Source: Heteroruminococcus sp964369885 (GTDB taxonomy: Bacteria; Bacillota; Clostridia; Oscillospirales; Ruminococcaceae). Taken from it: 26,048 nucleotides of DNA. The stretch covers positions 1 through 26,048 of the forward strand of contig CAYJGQ010000018.1 of NCBI GenBank assembly GCA_964369885.1, given 5' to 3'. Position numbers and translations under genes: made by a program. Positions 15,826 to 23,653 of this stretch are shown piece after piece. The notes under the pieces were generated by a model, which had not been told where the DNA came from, searched no databases, and was given only the letters and a program-made list of their open reading frames with translations. Position 1 is the stretch's first letter. Each line of letters opens with the position of its first letter.

Positions 15826-15867
15826 AAAACAGGTGCTCAAAGCCAAAGCTTTTTGCACCTGTTTTTG
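15826..15867. terminator. Terminator after the 980-residue gene, possibly bidirectional
   Basis: An 11-bp perfect stem AAAACAGGTGC (15826-15836 with 15855-15865) encloses an 18-base loop that can pair internally (AAAGC/GCTTT). A run of T follows on the + strand. In the - direction it lies downstream of the ThrE genes and is also followed by T-rich sequence. Confidence 0.75.
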
Positions 15868-15903
15868 TGTGTTACCTTGTAATGTTTTATAGGGACTTTA
15901 TTT

Positions 15904-16365
15904 TTATACCTTTACCCTGCATTTTTCGGGTTTGCTTTTATTTTTACCGCCTCTTAGCTCAATTTTACTGGTAGATAGCAAAAATCCTGTGGCTATAACC
16001 ATGGCCACCTTGAAGGTGTATACAGCTGAGTCAATAAAGGTTTGGGTATCGGCCATCAGCAGGTTTTCCATGGTTTTATAGATGCTGTACCCTGGCACAA
16101 GGGGAATTATTGCCACCACCAAAAACACAAGCACCGGCGACTTTGTACGCTTGGCCATGTAACGTGAGTAAAACGACACGGCCACCGAGGCCACAAAGTA
16201 TTTAATAATGTCATCCTGTATTACAAACGAAAGTCCGTAAAACAACATCCAGCCTATCATACCACCTATGGCCGAGAACACAAGGTTTTTATCCCGTATG
16301 TTAAATACCACGGCAAAACAAAGTGAGGCAGTAAAAGAAAACACTGTGTTTATAATTATGTCCAT
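15904..16365 (-). CDS. Threonine/serine exporter, small subunit (ThrE C-terminal/YjjB-type)
   Basis: A 153-residue membrane protein with about four helices. It corresponds to the C-terminal half of ThrE, split into its own gene as is common in Firmicutes. The conserved PLVPGYSIYK segment near residues 88-97 is typical. Together with the upstream partner it should export threonine and serine or similar small metabolites across the cytoplasmic membrane. The ATG follows a GGGGGG-type site; the gap to the partner gene is 15 bases, so they form an operon. The last residues are strongly basic. Confidence 0.9.
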   Translation of the reverse strand: MDIIINTVFSFTASLCFAVVFNIRDKNLVFSAIGGMIGWMLFYGLSFVIQDDIIKYFVASVAVSFYSRYMAKRTKSPVLVFLVVAIIPLVPGYSIYKTMENLLMADTQTFIDSAVYTFKVAMVIATGFLLSTSKIELRGGKNKSKPEKCRVKV

Positions 16366-16380
16366 AATATATCCCCCCTC

Positions 16381-17130
16381 TTAATATGCGCCAAGCAGTA
16401 CCACCGCCACACCAAGCGCCGAGGCCAGCGCCGTCATAAGTGCCTCGGCGAGCTTTATTGTGCCTGCAAGGTAGTCATTAGCCATAAAATCACGCATACA
16501 GTTTGTCAGTGCAAGTCCCGGCACCAACAGCATCAAACTGCCCGACATTATGGGTTGTACCGTTAAAAGTTGCGGCACAACTGCTCCTGCAAACACCGCC
16601 ATGGCCGAAATTGTAAGGCTACACACGGCCGTTTTTATGAAGTTGTTGGCATTTTGCCGCTCCAAAAAGGCCATTATAAAGGCCACTATAATGCCCACTG
16701 CAAAGGAGGCCACACCCTCATATGCATTGCCACCGAATAACACCGTAAAGCTCGTGGCCATGGCGGCCATGGCCAATTTTTTTATGATGGGAGGGTAGCC
16801 CTCACTGTGCTTTATCTGCTCTATGCGTCGGGTTATTTCCTCAAAACTCAGATTTTGCTCGCAGATATCACGGGACAGCGCATTTAATTTTTCCACCTTA
16901 TCAAGGTTGGTTTGTGGGGCATGTACACGTCGTGTTCGGGTTATAAAATCATCTGCGCTACCAATGCTCACCACAAGGCTTGAGGGTATGGCAAAGGCGT
17001 CCACCCGCTGCACTGCGTAATGCTCGCAGATATAAATAACGCTTTGCTCAGCACGGTAAACCTCGGCCCCGTGTTTTAGCAAAAGATAGCCTATTTCCAT
17101 TACCACATTGAGTATTTCTTTATCCTTCAT
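16381..17130 (-). CDS. Threonine/serine exporter, large subunit (ThrE N-terminal/YjjP-type)
   Basis: A 249-residue protein. A soluble N-terminal region (about 1-115) holds the family phrases LLKHGAEVYRAEQSV and FAIPSSLVVSI. Five membrane helices follow, with LLVPGLALTNCMRDFMANDY, the PG-containing motif of the YjjP/DUF1212 family. It pairs with the 153-residue subunit encoded just downstream. The ATG follows AGGTG. It is divergently transcribed from the T-box leader gene cluster, which also concerns amino acids, but no shared regulation is visible. Confidence 0.9.
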   Translation of the reverse strand: MKDKEILNVVMEIGYLLLKHGAEVYRAEQSVIYICEHYAVQRVDAFAIPSSLVVSIGSADDFITRTRRVHAPQTNLDKVEKLNALSRDICEQNLSFEEITRRIEQIKHSEGYPPIIKKLAMAAMATSFTVLFGGNAYEGVASFAVGIIVAFIMAFLERQNANNFIKTAVCSLTISAMAVFAGAVVPQLLTVQPIMSGSLMLLVPGLALTNCMRDFMANDYLAGTIKLAEALMTALASALGVAVVLLGAY

Positions 17131-17323
17131 TTAACACCTACACATTGTTTTAATAATTTTACATTGCCCATATTATAGGTTTTCGAGGGCGACATATCTC
17201 CCCATAATTTTATCAAGTAAAGGCAATATTCGCAATAGATTTTTTGCTTTTTATCCCCCTTCTTTTTTTATCCCTTACATACCTGCTACGCACAGAACTG
17301 AGGTGAAAAATAAAAATTCGCTA

Positions 17324-17352
17324 TTGACTTTTTATTTTTCATGAGATATACT
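17324..17352 (+). promoter_or_regulatory. Promoter of the T-box-controlled operon
   Basis: TTGACT (17324-17329) and TATACT (17347-17352) lie 17 bases apart. Transcription would start near 17359, about 30 bases before Stem I of the T-box leader. The rest of 17131-17323 holds the upstream region of the divergent ThrE genes and nothing else I recognise. Confidence 0.75.
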
Positions 17353-17358
17353 ATGCAC

Positions 17359-17634
17359 AAATAAAATATTACCACGTAAAAGGCAGTGAAGGGGACGACA
17401 TCTCCGCAGCATTTTCAGAGAGCCGGTGTTTGGTGCGAACCGGTAATGAGCGCAGACCATGTCCATCACCCCGGAGCCGGGCTTCAAAAGGATACCCAAG
17501 TAGACAGCCCCGCAGGAACAGCGTTATCGGTTCAGGATTTGTTAGAATCCCTTAAGTGGCGCTTTGGCGCAAGATGGGTGGTACCGCGGGTCAATTCCCG
17601 CCCCATACAAATACGTATGGGGCGGTTTTTTATT
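17359..17634 (+). ncRNA. T-box riboswitch leader, specifier read as ATC (isoleucine)
   Basis: The T-box core is unmistakable at 17572-17589 (GGGTGGTACCGCGG), followed by antiterminator pairing with CCCGCCCC. Stem I features are present: the AGAGAGCCGGTG...GGTGCGAACCGGT distal region (17417-17444), a base helix GGGG (17391-17394) with CCCC (17469-17472), and a second helix ACAT (17398-17401) with ATGT (17459-17462). These leave the 3' specifier-loop strand CCATCA, in which ATC (17465-17467) is followed by the conserved purine. ATC is an isoleucine codon. Uncharged tRNA-Ile should stabilise the antiterminator and switch on the regulator and acyl-CoA ligase downstream. The T-box call is firm; the amino acid rests on hand folding. 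Confidence 0.9.
17598..17631 (+). terminator. T-box regulated terminator
   Basis: A perfect 11-bp stem CCGCCCCATAC (17598-17608 with 17615-17625), 6-base loop, then six T. Its 5' arm overlaps the CCCGCCCC that pairs with the T-box in the antiterminated state, as expected for a transcriptional T-box. Confidence 0.9.
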
Positions 17635-17658
17635 TTTCACCTAAAAGGAGGAAGTGTC

Positions 17659-18225
17659 ATGGAACTAAAAATTGTCGAGGTGGCCGAACGAATTAGAGGT
17701 CTGAGAGAGATACTTGAAATAAGCTGTGAAAGCATGGCCGAGCAAACCGGTGTATCTACCGAGGAATACCGTGGTTACGAGAGCGGCACCGTGGACTTCT
17801 CTTTCACATTTCTATTTAAGTGTGCCGAGGTGTTTGGTGTGGACATGGTAGAGCTTTTGACCGGCGATAAGCCCAAGCTCTCATTTTACAGCATTGTGCG
17901 CAAGGGCGCAGGACTGCCCATCTCTCGTCGTCAGGGCTTTGAGTACCAGCATCTTGCCCACCGCTTTGATGGCAAGGTATGTGAACCATTTTTGGTCACC
18001 GCCCCCTACAAGGCCGAGGAGCAGGATAAGCCAATTCATCTATCCCGCCATGAGGGGCAGGAGCTTGACTTTGTTTTGTCGGGCCACCTAAAAATGGCGC
18101 TGGAGGATCATGTTGAAATCTTAGGCCCGGGCGATGCAATTTATTACGATTCGGGGCATGGCCATGGCATGATTGCAACCGGTGGCGAGCCCTGCACCTT
18201 CTTGGCCATCATTCTAAAGAAATAA
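17659..18225 (+). CDS. XRE-family regulator with C-terminal cupin domain
   Basis: A 188-residue protein. The ATG at 17659 has AAAGGAGG upstream; longer in-frame readings run back through the T-box leader and are not genuine. Residues about 6-62 form an HTH of the XRE type (ESMAEQTGVSTEEYRGYESG). A cupin beta-barrel occupies about 110-188, with HEGQELDFVLSGHLKM and the second motif PGDAIYYDSGHGHGM. XRE-cupin proteins usually sense a small ligand in the cupin and regulate neighbouring metabolic genes. The acyl-CoA ligase starts 63 bases downstream, and this pairing recurs in anaerobic Firmicutes. The ligand is unknown; an acyl-CoA, a branched acid or an amino acid is plausible. Confidence 0.9.
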   Translation: MELKIVEVAERIRGLREILEISCESMAEQTGVSTEEYRGYESGTVDFSFTFLFKCAEVFGVDMVELLTGDKPKLSFYSIVRKGAGLPISRRQGFEYQHLAHRFDGKVCEPFLVTAPYKAEEQDKPIHLSRHEGQELDFVLSGHLKMALEDHVEILGPGDAIYYDSGHGHGMIATGGEPCTFLAIILKK

Positions 18226-18288
18226 AGCCCCGCCGTGGGCAAAACACTACTTACAGCCGATATACTGCGGCGGATTGGAGCTACTAAA

Positions 18289-19950
18289 ATGAATTTAGAT
18301 AATTTTTACCAGCGGTTTTGCAAGGTCGACTTTGACAAAGATGGCGTGCTAAACAGCTTTGAGAGTGTGTATCCCGATAACTTTAACTTTGCATATGACG
18401 TGATGGATGTCATCGCAACCGAGGAGCCAAACAAGCGCGCCATGATTTGGTGTGACGATCGTGGCAATGAAAACATTTACACATTTGCCGACCTAAAGCG
18501 TTACAGCGACAAGGCGGCCAATATGTTCCTAAAGCAGGGTATCAAAAAGGGTGACCGTGTAATGCTGGTGCTAAAGCGTCACTACCAGTTTTGGTTTGCA
18601 ATTTTAGGACTTCACAAAATCGGTGCCGTGGTAATTCCGGCCACCTACCTGCTCACCGAAAAAGACTTTGACTACCGCTTTAACGCCGCAGGGGTAACCG
18701 CCCTTGTCTGCACCGCCGATTCGGATGTTTCGGTACAGGCCGATGCCGCCCACAAAAACTACCCCGACCTTACCGTAAAGTTTATGGTAAAGGGTCAGCG
18801 TGAGGGCTGGCTGGACTTTGATGCCGAGCTTGAGGCCGCCTCGGATAAGCTTGAGCGTGTAGAAACCTTGGCCACCGACCCCATGCTGATGTACTTCACC
18901 TCGGGCACCACAGGCTACCCCAAAATGGTTTTGCACGACTTCACCTACCCACTTGGGCACATCATTACGGCTAAATTTTGGCACAATGTCACAGCCGACG
19001 GCATCCATCTTACCTATTCGGACACCGGCTGGGGCAAATCGGTTTGGGGCAAACTTTACGGTCAGTGGATCTGTGCCACCACCGTATTTGTCTACGATCA
19101 CGACAAATTTGTGCCCAACGACCTACTCTCGATGATCGAGAAATATGGAATTACCACCTTCTGCGCCCCCCCTACCATCTATCGCTTCTTTATCAAGGAG
19201 GGCATGGAAAACTACGACCTTTCCTCCCTAAAATACGCCACCACAGCCGGCGAGGCCCTAAATCCCGAGGTTTACAACCGCTTTAAGGATTACACAGGAC
19301 TTGCACTGATGGAGGGCTTTGGCCAGACCGAAACCACCCTACTTACCGCAAACCTTGTGGGATCGGTGGCACGCCCCGGCAGCATGGGCAAGCCCACCCC
19401 TCTTTATGATGTGGATTTGGTTGACGAGGACGGCAATTCAGTGGAACCAGGAACTGTGGGCGAAATCGTGGTGCGCACCCCCGAGGACAAAAAGAATATC
19501 GGTGTATTTTCGGGTTACTTTAGAAACGAGGAGCGCACAAAGGAATGCTGGTACGATGGTCTTTACCACACCGGCGACACCGCCTGGAAGGACGAGGAGG
19601 GCTACCTTTGGTATGTTGGGCGCACCGATGATGTTATCAAGGCCTCGGGCTACCGCATTGGCCCCTTTGAAATTGAAAGCGTGCTAATGGAGCACCCCTC
19701 GGTGCTGGAGTGTGCCGTAACCGGCGCCCCCGACCCCGTGCGTGGCACCGTTGTAAAGGCCACCATTGTGCTTACAAAGCAGTATGAGGGCACCCCCGAG
19801 CTTGTAAAGGAACTTCAGGAGTATGTTAAAAAGCAGACTGCCCCCTACAAATACCCAAGAATTGTTGAGTTTGTGGAGACCCTGCCCAAGACAATAAGCG
19901 GCAAAATTCGTCGTGTGGAGCTGCGCGAAAAGGATGACCAAAAATCCTAA
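18289..19950 (+). CDS. AMP-binding acyl-CoA ligase (medium-chain acyl-CoA synthetase-like)
   Basis: A 553-residue member of the adenylate-forming family, activating a carboxylate with ATP and joining it to CoA. Motifs: FTSGTTGYPK at about residues 203-212 (phosphate loop), TTAGEALNPEV, the YHTGD motif, GRTDDVIKASGYRIGPFEIES hinge region (split as GRTDDVIKASGYR and IGPFEIES), and catalytic Lys539 in ISGKIRR. The ATG at 18289 is chosen over a GTG at 18235: GGAG lies 8 bases upstream, and the extension uses an ATA codon while the body has almost none. It resembles the medium-chain/MACS branch more than acetyl-CoA synthetase. T-box control suggests a branched-chain acid substrate, which is inference. 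Confidence 0.92.
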   Translation: MNLDNFYQRFCKVDFDKDGVLNSFESVYPDNFNFAYDVMDVIATEEPNKRAMIWCDDRGNENIYTFADLKRYSDKAANMFLKQGIKKGDRVMLVLKRHYQFWFAILGLHKIGAVVIPATYLLTEKDFDYRFNAAGVTALVCTADSDVSVQADAAHKNYPDLTVKFMVKGQREGWLDFDAELEAASDKLERVETLATDPMLMYFTSGTTGYPKMVLHDFTYPLGHIITAKFWHNVTADGIHLTYSDTGWGKSVWGKLYGQWICATTVFVYDHDKFVPNDLLSMIEKYGITTFCAPPTIYRFFIKEGMENYDLSSLKYATTAGEALNPEVYNRFKDYTGLALMEGFGQTETTLLTANLVGSVARPGSMGKPTPLYDVDLVDEDGNSVEPGTVGEIVVRTPEDKKNIGVFSGYFRNEERTKECWYDGLYHTGDTAWKDEEGYLWYVGRTDDVIKASGYRIGPFEIESVLMEHPSVLECAVTGAPDPVRGTVVKATIVLTKQYEGTPELVKELQEYVKKQTAPYKYPRIVEFVETLPKTISGKIRRVELREKDDQKS

Positions 19951-19984
19951 TTAAGCTTGCCCATCCAGCATTTTTTAAGGCCTA

Positions 19985-20057
19985 TATGCGCTATGTGGTG
20001 CTGCCCAGCAGTGCCGGGCCACTGCTTTTGTGATGTTTCACAAAAGCTAAGCGCATA
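19985..20057 (+). other. Structured intergenic element resembling a three-way junction
   Basis: An 8-bp closing helix TATGCGCT (19985-19992) with AGCGCATA (20050-20057) encloses a hairpin region with GTGG/CCAC (19995-20022) and a perfect 10-bp hairpin GCTTTTGTGA (20024-20033 with 20038-20047). There is no strong T-run right after it, so it is not a standard terminator. It lies between the ligase stop and the livJ promoter. It might be an attenuator, processing site or small structured RNA. Confidence 0.45.
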
Positions 20058-20095
20058 CTATTGTTAACTTTTACTTAATAGCATGTTAAATTAGT

Positions 20096-20125
20096 TTGAC
20101 ATTGCACCCTTTATTGGTGTAATAT
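20096..20125 (+). promoter_or_regulatory. Promoter of livJ
   Basis: An exact TTGACA (20096-20101) is followed after 18 bases by TAATAT (20120-20125). livJ starts about 75 bases downstream, so it can be transcribed independently of the T-box operon. Confidence 0.6.
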
Positions 20126-20200
20126 ATACAAATTAGAACCTATGGTAAAACTGCCTTAGCTTCTATGAAAAAAATGTTATGTAATGGAGGAATTATTAGA

Positions 20201-21379
20201 ATGAAAAACAGCATTATGAAGCTTCTTAGCATTGTATTGGCACTTGGCCTTGTTCTTGGTCTTGCCGCTTGCGGATCCACCGAAGCACCCGAAGGCGAGT
20301 CCCAGGCCGAGGGTACCGAAGGCACAGAGGCACCTGCCGGCGGTGAGCTTATCATCGGTGGTTCGGGCCCCCTTACCGGTGACGCTGCCACCTACGGCAT
20401 CTCGGTTCAGCAGGGTGCACAGCTTGCAGTTGACGAGATCAACGCAGCAGGCGGCATCAACGGCATGAACGTTACCTTCCTTTTTGAGGACGACGAGGCC
20501 GACGGCGCAAAGGCAAAGTCTGCCTACGAGTCGCTAATGGATCAGGGTATGCAGATCATGATGGGTACTGTAACTTCGGGTGCAGGCGTTGCCATCAATG
20601 ACCTGGTTGCCCAGGACGGTATCCTTCAGGTTACCCCCTCCGCTTCCCAGATCGAGTGTGCTATCAACCCCAACACCTTCCGCATCTGCTTTACCGATCC
20701 CCTGCAGGGCGTGGCTATGGCCGAGTACACCTTTAACACCCTTGGCTACACCAAGGCTGCTGTAATCCACAACCAGGACGACAGCTACTCCACCGGCATC
20801 TACAACTCCTTCAAAGAGGCTTACACCGCTTTGGGCGGCGAGATTGTTGCCGACACCTCTTTCCCAAGCGACGCTACCGACTTCAGCGCCCAGATGACCA
20901 CCATCGCAAGCTCTGATGCCGAGTTCATCTTTATGCCCATCTACGCCGAGAAGGCTGCCCAGATTGTTATTGAGGCCAACAAGAAGGAAATTGCTCTTCC
21001 CTACGTTGGTTGTGACGGCATCGACGGCATCCTGAACTACCTTGAGGGCGAGAATGCCGCTCTTGTAGAGGGTCTTATCTTCCTGACCCCCTTCGTATCC
21101 ACCGACTCCAACCCCGCAATCGTTGAGTTCACCGCCGCTTACACCGAGAAGTTCGGCGTTGCTCCCGACCAGTTTGCTGCCGACGGCTACGATGCCATCT
21201 ATGTTATCAAGGCTGCTGTGGAAACTGCCGGTAGCGTTGACAACGCAGCTCTTGTTGCCGCTATGACCGAAATCTCGCTTGACGGCCTTACCGGCAAGCT
21301 TGAATTCGACGCATCGGGCGAACCCAACAAGGATGCTAAGGTTGCTAAGATTGTAAACGGCGAGTATGTTGCTCAGTAA
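20201..21379 (+). CDS. livJ: Branched-chain amino acid ABC transporter, substrate-binding lipoprotein
   Basis: A 392-residue periplasmic-binding-protein-like lipoprotein of the Liv/HAAT family (Peripla_BP_6). A signal peptide with lipobox LAAC gives the lipidated Cys24, followed by an acidic Glu/Thr/Ala linker to about residue 45. The mature part begins IIGGSGPLTGDAATYG and continues with QQGAQLAVDEINAAGGINGM, typical of LivJ. The start at 20201 has TGGAGG 10 bases upstream; an earlier in-frame ATG at 20165 would read through that site. Isoleucine codons are ATC or ATT only, with no ATA found on reading, unlike neighbouring genes, which points to high expression. A terminator follows, allowing binding protein to be made in excess over the membrane parts. 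Confidence 0.96.
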   Translation: MKNSIMKLLSIVLALGLVLGLAACGSTEAPEGESQAEGTEGTEAPAGGELIIGGSGPLTGDAATYGISVQQGAQLAVDEINAAGGINGMNVTFLFEDDEADGAKAKSAYESLMDQGMQIMMGTVTSGAGVAINDLVAQDGILQVTPSASQIECAINPNTFRICFTDPLQGVAMAEYTFNTLGYTKAAVIHNQDDSYSTGIYNSFKEAYTALGGEIVADTSFPSDATDFSAQMTTIASSDAEFIFMPIYAEKAAQIVIEANKKEIALPYVGCDGIDGILNYLEGENAALVEGLIFLTPFVSTDSNPAIVEFTAAYTEKFGVAPDQFAADGYDAIYVIKAAVETAGSVDNAALVAAMTEISLDGLTGKLEFDASGEPNKDAKVAKIVNGEYVAQ

Positions 21380-21414
21380 AATAGGACTTTCTTAAAGTTT
21401 AATCACAAGGTTGC

Positions 21415-21453
21415 GGTGGGGAGTCGACAATGCGGCTCCCCACCCTCTTTTTT
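21415..21453 (+). terminator. Terminator after livJ
   Basis: A perfect 9-bp stem GGTGGGGAG (21415-21423 with 21436-21444), 12-base loop, then CTCTTTTTT. It separates livJ from livHMGF. Confidence 0.85.
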
Positions 21454-21759
21454 ACCATACCCCATCTAAAATCGGCTAATCTGCCACTCTCACCGCCGCT
21501 TTGTCGGCAAACATTGTCTCCACGACAGATTTTAGCCCCATTTATATGTCAAAACATGTTGATTATTTAGCGATTTATCTATATAATACCTTTATGTGTG
21601 CTTTTCTTCTTTTTTACACCGGATGATAGGTCAAATGGCAACTTCGGGACTTTATAGCCTGTTTATACCCACTTTGACTTTCATATATATTAATAAGTAG
21701 GGTTTATCTGCCTTACTATCATTTTGTGCCGACTCCAAACGGCGGAACGGAGCATTTTT
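21454..21759 (+). promoter_or_regulatory. livH upstream region with promoter and possible leader structure
   Basis: A gene-free stretch of about 300 bases. TTGATT (21559-21564) and an exact TATAAT (21582-21587), 17 bases apart, form a good promoter, giving a leader of roughly 165 bases before livH. Upstream of it an 8-bp pairing CTAAAATC (21466-21473) with GATTTTAG (21528-21535) encloses a GCCG/CGGC hairpin (21495-21508); its meaning is unclear. I see no T-box or other known riboswitch in the leader. Confidence 0.6.
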
Positions 21760-22647
21760 ATGGACGTTTTTTTCTCCACGCTCATAGACGGAATAAACCG
21801 TGGTAGCGTTTTTGCACTGGTGGCCCTTGGCTACACCATGGTGTACGGCATCGCCAAGATGCTAAACTTTGCCCATGGCGATGTAATAATGGTGGGTGCA
21901 TACACCATCATGGTCTTCTTAATGCAGATGAATATGCCCATTTGGTTAACACTCATTCTATGTGTTTTGGTATGTGCGGCACTGGGTTTCACGGTCGAGA
22001 AGCTGGCCTATAAACCACTGCGAAACTCCTCCCCATTGTCGGTGCTTATCACCGCCATAGGCGTTTCCTACCTGCTTCAAAATCTCTCACTGCTCATATT
22101 CAGCTCAAAGCGTGTATTCTTCCCCGAAATTCTCACCCTACCCTCCCTGGAGCTTGGTGTGGTAAGCATCCCCGGTGTATCCATCATAATCTGGGTTACC
22201 ACCGTGGTGATAATGATTGCACTTACACTATTTATAAAGAAAACCAAAATGGGTAGTGCAATGCTGGCTGTGTCTGAGGACAAGGGTGCGGCACAGCTGA
22301 TGGGTGTAAATGTAAACGCAACTATTTCCATAACATTTATAATAGGCTCTGCGTTGGCCGCCGTGGCCAGCATACTCTATGTGGCACGCTACCAAAACGT
22401 AGACCCCTACACAGGTGCTGTTTTTGGCATCAAGGCCTTTGCGGCCGCTGTTTTTGGTGGTATAGGCTCAATCCCCGGTGCAATGCTGGGCGGTGTGCTT
22501 ATAGGGCTTATCGAGGCCTTTACCATTGTATATCTGCCCGATGCCATAAAACCGGCCGCCGACGGCGTGGCCTTTGCAATACTAATTCTCATGCTTGTGC
22601 TTAAACCCTCAGGGCTTTTGGGCAAGAAGACAATAGAGAAAGTTTAA
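21760..22647 (+). CDS. livH: Branched-chain amino acid ABC transporter permease LivH
   Basis: A 295-residue hydrophobic permease with about eight helices. The start at 21760 (MDVFFSTLIDGI) has CGGAG about 7 bases before it, and matches the usual LivH N terminus. Family phrases are GSVFALVALGYTMVYGI, LNFAHGDVIMVGAY, and near the end FGGIGSIPGAMLGGVLIGLIE, the EAA-like loop contacting the ATPases. It forms the channel with LivM. Spacing to livM is 14 bases. Confidence 0.95.
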   Translation: MDVFFSTLIDGINRGSVFALVALGYTMVYGIAKMLNFAHGDVIMVGAYTIMVFLMQMNMPIWLTLILCVLVCAALGFTVEKLAYKPLRNSSPLSVLITAIGVSYLLQNLSLLIFSSKRVFFPEILTLPSLELGVVSIPGVSIIIWVTTVVIMIALTLFIKKTKMGSAMLAVSEDKGAAQLMGVNVNATISITFIIGSALAAVASILYVARYQNVDPYTGAVFGIKAFAAAVFGGIGSIPGAMLGGVLIGLIEAFTIVYLPDAIKPAADGVAFAILILMLVLKPSGLLGKKTIEKV

Positions 22648-22661
22648 GGGGGAGGGCAATT

Positions 22662-23651
22662 ATGAAAAAAATACTTACCAAGAAAAATATAATCACCGCC
22701 CTTCTGGCCATTCTGGTTTATGCTCTTGTTTATGTGCTTATCAGTCAGGGCATATTATCCCGCAGTATGCAGTCCATTGTACTGCGCATGTGTTACAATA
22801 TTGTGCTTGCAGTTTCGCTTTGCCTTGTGGTGGGCTTTCTGGGAGAGCTTTCGCTGGGGCACGCAGGCTTTTACGCCATAGGCGGTTATGCCGGCTGTAT
22901 CTTTGCTGTTAACACCACCCTGCCGGTACTGCTGCAGTTCATCATCGCACTGATTATAGGCGGCGTGGTGGCGGCCATAGGCGGGTTTCTCATCAGTTCC
23001 TCAATACTGCGCCTAAAGGGTGACTACCTTGCAATTGTAACCCTTGCATTTGGTGAGGTTATACGAAGCTTTTTAAAAATAATACCCGGCACAGGCGGCA
23101 CAAGTGGATTAAACGGCATCCCCAGCCTTGGCAACAAGGCCGAAACCTTTCTTCCCATGTTTGCTGTGGTACTCCTGGTTATACTGCTATCGGTAAACTT
23201 TGTAAATTCACGTCACGGCCGTGCCATAACAGCCATTCGTGACAATGCCATTGCCGCCCAGAGTGTTGGCATTAACCTAAAAAACTACAAGATCCTAACA
23301 TTCACAATAGCCGCATGTTTTGCAGGCATGGCAGGGGTAATGTTTGGTTTCTTCAAATCCACCCTTGAACCAACCGACTTTCACTACAATGTGTCGATTG
23401 AAATTCTTGTAATGGTGGTACTGGGAGGTATGGCCAGCATTCGCGGATCGGTTATTTCGGCCTGTGTTATCACGGCACTGCCTGAGCTACTGCGTGAGGC
23501 CAGCCAATACCGCCTACTGCTATACGCCATTGCACTTATTGTAATGATGCTACTTGGATCTTCCCCCCGTTTTAAGGCTTTTAAGGATAAGTTTTACAGC
23601 CTTGGAGCTAAGTTTATACCAAAAGCCGCAACCGGCAGGAAGGAGGGGTAA
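22662..23651 (+). CDS. livM: Branched-chain amino acid ABC transporter permease LivM
   Basis: A 329-residue permease. Family phrases are ELSLGHAGFYAIGGYAG, LRLKGDYLAIVTLAFGEVIR, RHGRAITAIRDNAIAAQSVG and VLGGMASIRGSVISA. The basic C-terminal tail is cytosolic. The ATG has a GGGGGAGGG site upstream. It is the second channel subunit; livG begins 2 bases after its stop, so translation is probably coupled. Confidence 0.95.
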   Translation: MKKILTKKNIITALLAILVYALVYVLISQGILSRSMQSIVLRMCYNIVLAVSLCLVVGFLGELSLGHAGFYAIGGYAGCIFAVNTTLPVLLQFIIALIIGGVVAAIGGFLISSSILRLKGDYLAIVTLAFGEVIRSFLKIIPGTGGTSGLNGIPSLGNKAETFLPMFAVVLLVILLSVNFVNSRHGRAITAIRDNAIAAQSVGINLKNYKILTFTIAACFAGMAGVMFGFFKSTLEPTDFHYNVSIEILVMVVLGGMASIRGSVISACVITALPELLREASQYRLLLYAIALIVMMLLGSSPRFKAFKDKFYSLGAKFIPKAATGRKEG

Positions 23652-23653
23652 CT

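Noticed and set aside
17386..17658. In-frame extension of the XRE-cupin gene through the leader
   Set aside because: The frame is open by chance through the T-box leader and terminator; the AAAGGAGG site and family length point to the ATG at 17659.
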